Translations under genes and position numbers: made by a program | Assembly (NCBI GenBank): GCA_011372825.1 | Contig: DSAK01000091.1 | Location: 1-6,016 of the forward strand | Direction of reading: 5' to 3' | Length of the DNA stretch: 6,016 nucleotides | From: Campylobacterota bacterium | GTDB taxonomy: Bacteria > Campylobacterota > Campylobacteria > Campylobacterales > Sulfurovaceae | Notes under the pieces: generated by a model | The model's database searches: none | What the model saw: only the letters and a program-made list of their open reading frames with translations | Told to the model about the DNA's origin: nothing | Shown: piece after piece, positions 1 to 6,005 of the stretch | Numbering within the stretch: the first letter of the stretch is position 1 | How the letters are laid out: every line of letters starts with the position of its first letter

Positions 1-718
1 GTGGAGTAGTGACTGTTACTCCAGCAGTTACAGGTACTGATTGTGCCAAAGTTAGCTGTGCATCTCCTGTACCTGGTGGCATATCGATAACTAAAACATC
101 AAGCTCACTCCATAAAATATCTCTTAAAAATTGCTCTATAGCTTTCATAATCATAGAGCCTCTCCAAATCAAAGACTGCCCTGGCTCCATCAATGAACCC
201 ATACTCATCACCTCAACACCATAAGCTTTAAGTGGAAGTACTTTATTTCCTGAAATTTCAGGTTTTTGGTCCGCAAGCCCCATCATACGTGGAATATTTG
301 GCCCATAGATATCTGCATCAAGAAGCCCAACTCTTTTGCCTTGCATCGCCATAGCAATAGCAAGATTGACCGATGTAGTCGATTTGCCAACTCCACCCTT
401 GCCCGAACTTACCATGACAAAGTTTTTGACATGTGGAGCTAGATTTTTACCACTCATAGAGTTGCTTTTTTCTACCGGTGGTTTTGGTTGGATGATAGTT
501 GGGATAATCTCACTTGCCCCTATCTTTGAAAGCTCGATATTGATATCCTTGATAAGTTGCTCCTTAACCTCACTTGCACTTGAAGTAATCTCTACACTCA
601 AAGCTACTTTATCACCGACTACTTCGATATCTTTTACAAAGCCAAAAGTTACGATATCTTTTGTAAATCCCGGATATATTACATTTTTTAGTGCTTCTAA
701 TACTTTCTCTTTTGTCAT
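1..718 (-). CDS. mrp: Mrp/ApbC/NBP35-family Fe-S cluster carrier ATPase, 3' end cut by window edge
   Basis: P-loop ATPase of the Mrp/ApbC (Nbp35/Ind1) family, which binds a [4Fe-4S] cluster and delivers it to apo-proteins in the cytoplasm. Translating the minus strand from the ATG at 718-716 gives 239 codons open to the window edge; the family is usually about 350-370 aa, so the C-terminal third, including the CxxC cluster-binding site, lies outside. Residues 1 to about 80 (MTKEKVLEALKNV..) form a MIP18/DUF59-type N-terminal domain. A proline-rich linker follows, then the deviant Walker A GKGGVGKST (about 106-114), the DADIYGPNIPRMMG segment (134-147) and the DMPPGTGD motif (212-219), all typical of Mrp. 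The ribosome binding site TAAGGA (734-729) contains the thiC stop codon, and only 13 bp separate the two genes, so mrp is probably co-transcribed with thiC. Nothing looks broken within the visible part. Confidence 0.95.
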   Translation of the reverse strand, partial: MTKEKVLEALKNVIYPGFTKDIVTFGFVKDIEVVGDKVALSVEITSSASEVKEQLIKDINIELSKIGASEIIPTIIQPKPPVEKSNSMSGKNLAPHVKNFVMVSSGKGGVGKSTTSVNLAIAMAMQGKRVGLLDADIYGPNIPRMMGLADQKPEISGNKVLPLKAYGVEVMSMGSLMEPGQSLIWRGSMIMKAIEQFLRDILWSELDVLVIDMPPGTGDAQLTLAQSVPVTAGVTVTTP

Positions 719-728
719 AATTTTCTAA

Positions 729-734
729 TCCTTA
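729..734 (-). promoter_or_regulatory. mrp ribosome binding site embedded in the thiC stop codon
   Basis: On the minus strand, TAAGGA lies 10 nt upstream of the mrp ATG (718-716). Its first three bases are the thiC stop codon. The overlap supports an operon with ribosomes terminating thiC next to the mrp start. This is seen directly in the sequence; translational coupling is inferred. Confidence 0.55.
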
Positions 735-2084
735 TATTTGATTTTTCATCTCTTCGCCATGTGCTTCGACGATGTTTTGTGTTATCTTGTATGAACAAAA
801 TTTCGGCCCACACATAGAGCAAAACTCTGCATCTTTAAAGACATCTTGCGGCAATGTCTCGTCGTGATACTCTTTTGCCCTCTCAGGATCAAGAGCAAGC
901 TCGAATTGACGATTCCAGTCAAACTTATACCTTGCATCACTCATCTCATCATCGACATCTCTAGCGCCTTTTCTCCCTCTTGCGATATCTGCTGCATGAG
1001 CTGCTATCTTGTATGCGATTATCCCCTCTCTTACATCTGCTGCATTTGGAAGCCCTAAATGCTCTTTTGGTGTCACATAACAAAGCATACTTGCACCATG
1101 CCAACCACCTACAGCTGCTCCGATTGCGGAGCTTATGTGGTCATAACCTGCTGCTATATCAGTAACCAACGGGCCTAGGATATAAAACGGTGCTTCGTGG
1201 CAATATTCGCGTTCTATTTTCATATTTCTCTCAATTTGATTGAGTGGCACATGCCCAGGGCCTTCTATCATCACCTGTACATCTTTCTCCCATGCCCTAA
1301 GTGTCAACTCACCCAATACTTTAAGTTCGCTAAGTTGCGCCTCATCACTTGCATCATGCAAACATCCTGGACGCAAACTATCTCCTAAAGACAACGACAC
1401 ATCATACTTACGACATATATCAAGTATATCATCATATGCTTCATAAAATGGATTTTCTTTGTGGTAGTGCATCATCCATGCTGCCATCAAACTACCGCCA
1501 CGACTCACAATTCCCATTTTGCGTTTAGCAACATGTGGCATAAAACGGAGCAAAAATCCTGCATGGATAGTGAAGTAACTTACCCCTTGTTTGGCTTGTT
1601 TCTCAAGCACCTCTAACATTTTGTCTATCGTTAAATCTTCTATCTTGCCATTACAATCATAAAGGATTTGATATATAGGAACTGTCCCAATTGGTACAGT
1701 AGAGTGAGCGATAACTGCTTCTCTTATACTGTCTAAATCTCCACCTGTACTTAAATCCATGATAGTATCAGCACCATACTTGAGACAAACATCGACTTTT
1801 TCTATCTCACCAGATATATCGCTAGCAAGAGCAGATGAGCCAATATTGGCATTTATCTTGCAAGTTGCTACCATACCTATCGCCATAGGAACTTGGTGAG
1901 GATGGTTGATATTTGCAGGAATAATACATCTTCCTCTTGCAATTTCAGATCTTAATAGCTCAGGGTCTATCTTTTCAACCGAAGCAACATACTCCATCTC
2001 TTCGGTTATAATCCCTTGCTTTGCATAGTACATCTGTGTTCGAACCTTGTCGTTGGTTCTATTTTGAATCCATTTTTCTCTCAT
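732..2084 (-). CDS. thiC: Phosphomethylpyrimidine synthase (thiamine HMP-P synthase)
   Basis: ThiC converts 5-aminoimidazole ribotide to 4-amino-5-hydroxymethyl-2-methylpyrimidine phosphate, the pyrimidine half of thiamine. It is a cytoplasmic radical-SAM reaction with a [4Fe-4S] cluster. At 450 aa this is the shorter form lacking the roughly 150-residue N-terminal extension of E. coli ThiC (631 aa). It begins near the family landmark RTQMYYAKQGIITEEMEYVA (15-34). Other landmarks are PANINH (56-61), IVSRGGS (192-198), SLGDSLRPG (232-240), EGPGH (274-278), LGPLVTDIAAGYDHI (303-317) and LCYVTPKEHLGLPNA (334-348). The cluster-binding C-terminal CX2CX4C is C422, C425, C430 within FCSMCGPKFC. The start is supported by AAAGGA about 9 nt upstream. 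It is the first gene of a minus-strand unit with mrp. No TPP-riboswitch signature is visible upstream. The protein appears intact. Confidence 0.97.
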   Translation of the reverse strand: MREKWIQNRTNDKVRTQMYYAKQGIITEEMEYVASVEKIDPELLRSEIARGRCIIPANINHPHQVPMAIGMVATCKINANIGSSALASDISGEIEKVDVCLKYGADTIMDLSTGGDLDSIREAVIAHSTVPIGTVPIYQILYDCNGKIEDLTIDKMLEVLEKQAKQGVSYFTIHAGFLLRFMPHVAKRKMGIVSRGGSLMAAWMMHYHKENPFYEAYDDILDICRKYDVSLSLGDSLRPGCLHDASDEAQLSELKVLGELTLRAWEKDVQVMIEGPGHVPLNQIERNMKIEREYCHEAPFYILGPLVTDIAAGYDHISSAIGAAVGGWHGASMLCYVTPKEHLGLPNAADVREGIIAYKIAAHAADIARGRKGARDVDDEMSDARYKFDWNRQFELALDPERAKEYHDETLPQDVFKDAEFCSMCGPKFCSYKITQNIVEAHGEEMKNQI

Positions 2085-2108
2085 CGCTTATATCCTTTCA
2101 TATCTAAG

Positions 2109-2117
2109 GTTATACCA
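2109..2117 (-). promoter_or_regulatory. Candidate extended -10 promoter for thiC-mrp
   Basis: Read on the minus strand, 2117-2109 is TGGTATAAC, a TGn-extended -10 hexamer with five of six matches to TATAAT. No good -35 lies 17 bp upstream, but the region there is A/T-rich and Campylobacterota housekeeping promoters often lack a -35. Transcription would start near 2102, giving a leader of roughly 18 nt that contains AAAGGA. Such a short leader leaves no room for a riboswitch. Prediction by eye only. Confidence 0.45.
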
Positions 2118-2180
2118 ATCCAATCTTAAATTATTTTGAAAACAGTATATTTTTTTCTCAAAATAAAACTTCTCTAGCTA

Positions 2181-2210
2181 TTGAACCTGCCGTCATGATA
2201 CTTTTATACG
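2181..2210 (+). promoter_or_regulatory. Weak candidate promoter upstream of ispDF
   Basis: TTGAAC (2181-2186) and TATACG (2205-2210) are separated by 18 bp, a four-of-six match at each hexamer. Transcription from here would include the GGAGG at 2236-2240 and give a leader of about 65 nt before the ispDF ATG. Matches of this quality are common in AT-rich DNA, so this is only a possibility alongside the TATAAT at 2260-2265. Confidence 0.2.
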
Positions 2211-2235
2211 AAAAAGCTTAATGTTATGCAAAAAA

Positions 2236-2272
2236 GGAGGGACTAAAGTTGTATATGTGTATAATTTGGTAA
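2236..2272 (+). promoter_or_regulatory. Strong Shine-Dalgarno with a 7-codon mini-ORF in the ispDF leader
   Basis: GGAGG (2236-2240), inside AAAAAGGAGGGA, is the best Shine-Dalgarno match in the intergenic region. Eight nt after it is a TTG (2249-2251) opening the frame MYMCIIW with TAA at 2270-2272; an in-frame ATG at 2255 would give MCIIW. It could be a leader peptide or a relic of an older start. It is transcribed only if a promoter lies upstream of it, because the best -10 box (2260-2265) falls inside the mini-ORF. No function is claimed. Confidence 0.15.
2260..2265 (+). promoter_or_regulatory. Candidate -10 box of the ispDF operon
   Basis: A perfect TATAAT at 2260-2265, preceded by TGTG, has no recognisable -35 about 17 bp upstream (GAGGGA there). 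Transcription would begin around 2272. That leaves about 11 nt before the ATG at 2283 but about 35 nt before the TTG at 2307, so this box bears on which ispDF start is used. Prediction by eye. Confidence 0.4.
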
Positions 2273-2282
2273 CATTCTAAAA

Positions 2283-3425
2283 ATGTATTTCGGAGCAAAG
2301 ATAAAATTGAAAGATATCACACTTATACTTTTAGGAGCAGGAAACTCTACACGCTTTGGATTGCCAACAAAAAAACAGTGGCTTTATATAGACGATATGC
2401 CGTTATGGTTATTTGTTGCCAATCAATACAAGTGTTACGATTTTGATCAAATTATCATTGTTGGTGGAATTGACGAGATAGAATATATGAAAAAATTTGC
2501 CCCCTACACTTATGTTGCTGGAGGTAACAGTCGACAAGAATCATTGCAAAATGGACTCAATATAGTCAATACACCATGGGTACTAGTGAGCGATATAGCT
2601 AGATGTTGTATAGACCATGAAACTATCAAAAATATTCTTGATGCAAAAGATGAAGCTGACTGTATAGTGCCAACTCTTGATGTAGTTGACACCCTTTATC
2701 TGCAGGGCAAACCTATCGATAGAGAAAATGCAAAACTTATACAAACCCCCCAATTAAGTCGAACAAATCTCCTCAAAGAGGCTGTTTCGACTAAAAATAT
2801 CTATACTGATGATAGTAGTGCCATGAAAGATAAAGGACATGAGATACTTTTTGTCAAAGGTTCAGACAAAATACACAAACTAACAACCAAAAATGATCTT
2901 AACAAACTAACTTGCCTCAAGCCTCCGAAACCATATACATTTACAGGATTTGGATTGGATACTCACGCTTTTGAAGAAAATAAAACTATGGTTTTGGGCG
3001 GAGTCGATATCAAGAGTCCATTTGGTTTCAAAGCCCATAGCGATGGCGATGTCGCTATACATGCCATAATTGATGCCCTTTTGGGCGCAGCTGGGATGGG
3101 AGATATAGGAGAGTTGTTCCCTGATACAGACATGGCATATCACAATGCAAATTCAAAAGAACTACTAATATCTGTTGCTGATAAAATATATGGATGTGGC
3201 TTTTGTATAACTCATATAGACATCACAATCGTTGCACAAACACCAAAAATAGCCCCCTACAAGGAGTCTATCAGGGATGTACTTGCTAAGATTCTCAAAA
3301 TCGCCCCTTATCACATCAATATCAAAGCAACTACAGGCGAAAACCTAGGATTCATCGGAAGAAAAGAGGGAGTGAGCGTGCATGCTGTCGCAAATCTTAC
3401 ATATTTTGACTGGACTAGGCTATGA
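2283..3425 (+). CDS. ispDF: Bifunctional IspD-IspF: MEP cytidylyltransferase / MECDP synthase
   Basis: A fusion catalysing two non-consecutive steps of the MEP isoprenoid pathway: CTP + MEP to CDP-ME (IspD), and CDP-ME 2-phosphate to cyclic MECDP (IspF). The IspD part (about 1-215) has LLGAGNSTRF (16-25), KKQ (30-32), GGNSRQESLQNG (80-91), SDIAR (103-107), QTPQ (154-157) and TDDSSA (175-180). The IspF part (about 218-380) has GFGLDTHAF (222-230) with probable metal ligands D226 and H228, then AHSDGDVAIHA (251-261) with H260, GDIGELFPDTD (273-283), and KATTGENLGFIGRKEG (348-363). The fusion is typical of Campylobacterota, and the FDWTRL terminus matches what I recall of Campylobacter IspDF. 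The ATG at 2283 has no Shine-Dalgarno. A TTG at 2307 preceded by GGAG gives MKDITLILLGAGN.., close to the family's usual N-terminus, and may be the real start. The stop overlaps the next start as ATGA. Confidence 0.95.
   Translation: MYFGAKIKLKDITLILLGAGNSTRFGLPTKKQWLYIDDMPLWLFVANQYKCYDFDQIIIVGGIDEIEYMKKFAPYTYVAGGNSRQESLQNGLNIVNTPWVLVSDIARCCIDHETIKNILDAKDEADCIVPTLDVVDTLYLQGKPIDRENAKLIQTPQLSRTNLLKEAVSTKNIYTDDSSAMKDKGHEILFVKGSDKIHKLTTKNDLNKLTCLKPPKPYTFTGFGLDTHAFEENKTMVLGGVDIKSPFGFKAHSDGDVAIHAIIDALLGAAGMGDIGELFPDTDMAYHNANSKELLISVADKIYGCGFCITHIDITIVAQTPKIAPYKESIRDVLAKILKIAPYHINIKATTGENLGFIGRKEGVSVHAVANLTYFDWTRL
2292..2309 (+). promoter_or_regulatory. Alternative ribosome binding site and TTG start for ispDF
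   Basis: GGAG (2292-2295) sits 11 nt before an in-frame TTG (2307-2309). Starting here removes eight residues (MYFGAKIK) and leaves the IspD beta-strand DITLILL two residues from the N-terminus, as in most IspD proteins. Spacing is slightly long, and TTG is a minority start codon. The competing ATG at 2283 has no purine-rich site upstream. I rate the two starts about equal. Confidence 0.4.
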
Positions 3426-4303
3426 AAATTATTATTATTGAAAACGAAATGTATTTGGCTCAAAGCATAGCAAGCAAGCTAAGCCAACACCGTTTTAGTG
3501 TTGAGATATACGGATCTATAAAAGAGGCGATGGCGACAAAAGGGGATATATACCTACTCTCAACCAATCTTCCAGGGCAATCTATAACACCGCTGATTAT
3601 CCAAAAGAAAGACAAAATTATCATCCTTATGGTCAACTATATCAACAATGACACAGTGAGCGAACCTTTGCGACTTGGGGCAAAGGACTATATCCTTAAG
3701 CCTTTTATGATCGAAGAGCTTTTGCGGAAAATAGAACACTATCAAGAGTACCAACAACTCAAAAAACACAATACCCTTTGCCAAGACTATATTGACAATT
3801 TTTTAGATTATATTGATACTGATTTTGATCTAAAAACACTTACTGCACCTTGCGTTATAGAGACAAATTACCCAAGATTGGCAGATAAAATTGTTTTTGA
3901 GTATGCAAGATACAAAAAACTTCCGATGATTCTTATCTCTCTTGAGCAAAAAGATTACAAAGAGCAAATTCTCAATGAAAGCACAAGGACACTTGTGTAT
4001 TTAACAAATGCACAAGTACTCAAAAAAGCTCAACAAGAAGAGCTCGAAGAGTTGCTTGAGCCATACCATTACATCATCTCTACAAGTGAACCTATAAAAA
4101 CTTCACGCAAAACTTTTGTGTTAAATACCGAAAGTAAACTCTTTAACCAAAATGAGATTTTAACTATCGAAGAATATATAAAATTTATCGTCAATACATT
4201 TCAACACCAATTTCCCGACACAGAACTCTCGAAAAAATTAGGCATTTCACGAAAAAGCCTTTGGGAAAAAAGGAAGAAGTATGCTCTCTACAAAAAGAAA
4301 TAA
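3422..4303 (+). CDS. Orphan atypical response regulator, HP1021/Cj1608 family
   Basis: DNA-binding regulator of 293 aa. Residues 1 to about 112 form a receiver-like domain beginning MKIIIIENEMYLAQSI. The acidic pocket is reduced to E7-N8-E9. The phospho-acceptor position is Ser47 (DIYLLSTNLPG, 42-52), the conserved Thr/Ser position is Met70, and the switch Lys is kept in LKPF (92-95). Conventional phosphorylation is therefore unlikely. The middle (about 135-235) looks like an eroded NtrC-type AAA+ domain with no Walker A or B. The C-terminus (about 266-290, TELSKKLGISRKSLWEKRKKY) is a Fis/NtrC-type helix-turn-helix. There are two cysteines, C120 and C144. Size, architecture and position after ispDF match H. 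pylori HP1021 and C. jejuni Cj1608. That family is known to bind oriC and control many genes, with redox sensitivity reported. The start overlaps the ispDF stop by 4 bp (ATGA) with only a weak Shine-Dalgarno, suggesting translational coupling. No histidine kinase is adjacent. Confidence 0.88.
   Translation: MKIIIIENEMYLAQSIASKLSQHRFSVEIYGSIKEAMATKGDIYLLSTNLPGQSITPLIIQKKDKIIILMVNYINNDTVSEPLRLGAKDYILKPFMIEELLRKIEHYQEYQQLKKHNTLCQDYIDNFLDYIDTDFDLKTLTAPCVIETNYPRLADKIVFEYARYKKLPMILISLEQKDYKEQILNESTRTLVYLTNAQVLKKAQQEELEELLEPYHYIISTSEPIKTSRKTFVLNTESKLFNQNEILTIEEYIKFIVNTFQHQFPDTELSKKLGISRKSLWEKRKKYALYKKK
4271..4276 (+). promoter_or_regulatory. Ribosome binding site that fixes the start of the sulfurylase-like gene
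   Basis: AGGAAG (4271-4276), within AAAAGGAAG, lies inside the last codons of the response-regulator gene, with AGGA ending 6 nt before the ATG at 4281. It supports a start that overlaps the upstream gene by 23 bp. The resulting N-terminus leads straight into the LYIDTEALSTLALV segment expected near the start of bacterial ATP sulfurylases. Confidence 0.6.
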
Positions 4304-5471
4304 ATCACTCTATATAGATACAGAAGCCCTCTCTACACTTGCGTTAGTAAAAGCAGGATTGATTACACCAGTGACGGGATTGATGGATGCTAAGACATCA
4401 CAAAATGTCAATAAGACAAAAATATACAAGGGTGTCCCTTTTCCGTTCTCCTTTGTACTTGCCCCAAAGGGGATAAAAAACCACAACACTTTGACATCAC
4501 TGCAAAAAGGCGACATGGTTGATTTGATCAATAACGGGAAAAAAGTTGGAGAAATACATGCTGAAGAGACTTTTGAAATAGATCCGAATGAAAGAATATT
4601 TAATATTTATGGCACAAACGACACAAATCATCCGGGAGTACAAAGAACACTAACACGACTTGGTAACATAGCTCTTAGTGGTACCTACACTGTTGAGTAT
4701 CCTCCGATTGAAAATGCTATCGCTACAGTCAAAAAAGCCATCGACAAAACTAAAGCAAAAAAGATTGCAGGTCTTATGCTTGCAGCAAATCCGCTCAATC
4801 GTGCGCATGAGCGAATAATCCGTGAGACACTCAGTAGAAGCGATTTAGTTATCTTATTTTTACGCAAACCTTTTACAAATCAAGGCTTAACTTATGACAT
4901 CAGGTACCGTGCTTTGAAAATTTTTGTTGACAATTTTTTACCTTCCAATAAAGTGATTATCGTACCATTTGAAAATACCTATATTTTTGCTGGATACAAT
5001 GAGCTAATCTTAGATGCTCTTCTAGCAAAAAATTATGGTTGCAATGAGCTAGTAATTGGTAAAAATCATGCGGGGCTTGGGCTGTTTTATGACAAAAATC
5101 GCATCAATACCATTTTTGATGAGTGTAAAAATATGGGTATCAGAATTACCACTATAGATGAGTATGTTTATTGCGATACATGCAAAACTCTAGTTAGTAC
5201 ACAAACTTGTCCACATGGTCAACATCACCATATTCATTACCATTCAGAGTCGATTATGAAACTTATACAAGCTGGCATCATACCCCCTTCGATATTAGTT
5301 CGAAAAGAGATTAGTGCCTCTATATTGGCCTCTTTATTCCCTAATCGTCTAGAGGATACTCAAGAGCTATATTACTCTCTTATGCCAAGCTCGGGATTAC
5401 TAGAAAAGCAAAGTGACGAGCAATTTTATATCAAACTTCTTGAGCTTTACCAAACAAGCTCACTTACATAA
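4281..5471 (+). CDS. ATP-sulfurylase (sulfate adenylyltransferase) homologue with degenerate active site
   Basis: The 396-aa protein has the length and domain order of bacterial and archaeal homo-oligomeric Sat. An N-terminal PUA-like domain spans about 1-145 (LYIDTEALSTLALVKAGLITPVTGLM, HPGV at 117-120). A nucleotidyltransferase domain (about 160-285) follows, then a zinc-binding insertion, C298-x2-C301-x8-C310-P-H312. Sat makes APS from ATP and sulfate, but the signature here is eroded. The family QxRNPxHxxH reads LAANPLNRAH (167-176), losing Gln, Arg and the first His. GRDHAG reads GKNHAG (260-265). MRYAGPREA reads YIFAGYNEL (234-242). Sulfate-binding arginines are therefore missing. No APS kinase or APS reductase gene is nearby. 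It corresponds by position to C. jejuni Cj1609, annotated as Sat as I recall. It is probably a repurposed nucleotidyltransferase-fold protein. The fold is secure; the reaction is unknown. It lies in a tight operon between the regulator and pgpA. Confidence 0.85.
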   Translation: MLSTKRNKSLYIDTEALSTLALVKAGLITPVTGLMDAKTSQNVNKTKIYKGVPFPFSFVLAPKGIKNHNTLTSLQKGDMVDLINNGKKVGEIHAEETFEIDPNERIFNIYGTNDTNHPGVQRTLTRLGNIALSGTYTVEYPPIENAIATVKKAIDKTKAKKIAGLMLAANPLNRAHERIIRETLSRSDLVILFLRKPFTNQGLTYDIRYRALKIFVDNFLPSNKVIIVPFENTYIFAGYNELILDALLAKNYGCNELVIGKNHAGLGLFYDKNRINTIFDECKNMGIRITTIDEYVYCDTCKTLVSTQTCPHGQHHHIHYHSESIMKLIQAGIIPPSILVRKEISASILASLFPNRLEDTQELYYSLMPSSGLLEKQSDEQFYIKLLELYQTSSLT

Positions 5472-5485
5472 AAAAAGGGATCAAA

Positions 5486-5986
5486 ATGACATTGCAAAAA
5501 CTTTTTCTTACATGCTTTGGGGCAGGACTTAGCCCAAAGGCACCTGGAACAGTAGGCTCACTTGTTGGATTATTAGCAGGAATAGTCATCCTTGAGGTGT
5601 TTGGGACGGAAACTCTCTCACTACTTATCTTGACTTTTACAATCATAGGGATTTTTGAAATCAATAGATATGAAATCCTCACAGGAGATCATGACCAACA
5701 AGAGATTGTCGTAGATGAAGTTGTGGGGATGTGGATTGCAATGCTAATTGGATACATTGTAGCTCAATCTGCATCATTTGAATATGCATTCATTATAGCT
5801 TATATACTTAGCTTTTTGGCATTTAGGCTATTTGACATATGGAAACCATCAACGATTGGATATATCGACCGTAATGTCAAAGGTGGTCTTGGGGTAATGG
5901 GGGATGATATTCTTGCTGGATTAGCTGGTGGACTCCTAACTGGAGTGATACTCACAGGAGTCGATAAGCTCTTTTTTGGAGCCTAA
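5486..5986 (+). CDS. pgpA: Phosphatidylglycerophosphatase A
   Basis: An integral inner-membrane phosphatase of 166 aa (E. coli PgpA is about 170 aa). It removes phosphate from phosphatidylglycerol phosphate to give phosphatidylglycerol. Family motifs are present in order: GAGLSPKAPGTVGS (12-25), VVDEVVGMW (75-83) with Asp77 and Glu78, FRLFDIWKP (113-121) and GVMGDDILAG (136-145) with the Asp pair 140-141. Hydrophobic stretches at about 26-40, 45-58, 82-95, 101-116 and 142-157 are consistent with several membrane segments. The start is supported by AAAGGGA ending 5 nt upstream, and it lies 14 bp after the preceding stop, so it is probably the last gene of the ispDF unit seen here. The same neighbour occurs, from memory, in C. 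jejuni (Cj1610). No missing key residue was noticed. Confidence 0.95.
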   Translation: MTLQKLFLTCFGAGLSPKAPGTVGSLVGLLAGIVILEVFGTETLSLLILTFTIIGIFEINRYEILTGDHDQQEIVVDEVVGMWIAMLIGYIVAQSASFEYAFIIAYILSFLAFRLFDIWKPSTIGYIDRNVKGGLGVMGDDILAGLAGGLLTGVILTGVDKLFFGA

Positions 5987-6005
5987 AAATACTCTTTGAG
6001 TATTT
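5987..6005 (+). terminator. Small AU-rich hairpin just after pgpA, possible weak terminator
   Basis: AAATACTC (5987-5994), a TTT loop and GAGTATTT (5998-6005) form a perfect 8-bp inverted repeat beginning at the base after the pgpA stop codon. The stem has only two G-C pairs, and it is not followed by a T-run beyond its own TTT, so intrinsic termination would be weak. It may instead be a processing or stability element between pgpA and a downstream gene outside the window. Confidence 0.35.

Noticed and set aside
14..20. TGTTACT, an exact match to the HP1021-type box TGTT[AT]C[AT], plus a near match TGTTACC on the minus strand at 2275-2269.
   Set aside because: A few matches to such a short degenerate motif are expected by chance in 6 kb; this one is inside mrp and the intergenic one has a mismatch, so autoregulation is not supported.
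336..728. A 130-codon plus-strand open frame opposite mrp.
   Set aside because: It lies antisense to a clear Mrp coding sequence, has low-complexity hydrophobic composition, and resembles no known protein.
846..1446. Several 60-70 codon plus-strand frames within the thiC region.
   Set aside because: All are antisense to the well-conserved thiC frame and show no domain, signal peptide or good ribosome binding site.
2181..2200. GAACCTG on the plus strand, reminiscent of the TPP-riboswitch core.
   Set aside because: The following bases do not continue the conserved core, no CTGAGA box precedes it, and it is on the strand of ispDF rather than thiC.
2272..2286. Inverted repeat ACATT-CTAAA-AATGT over the ispDF ATG, as a possible translation-control hairpin.
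   Set aside because: Five A-U-rich pairs with a five-base loop would be too unstable to matter alone.
2907..3143. A 78-codon minus-strand frame inside ispDF.
   Set aside because: It is a shadow of the conserved IspF metal-binding region and has no independent support.
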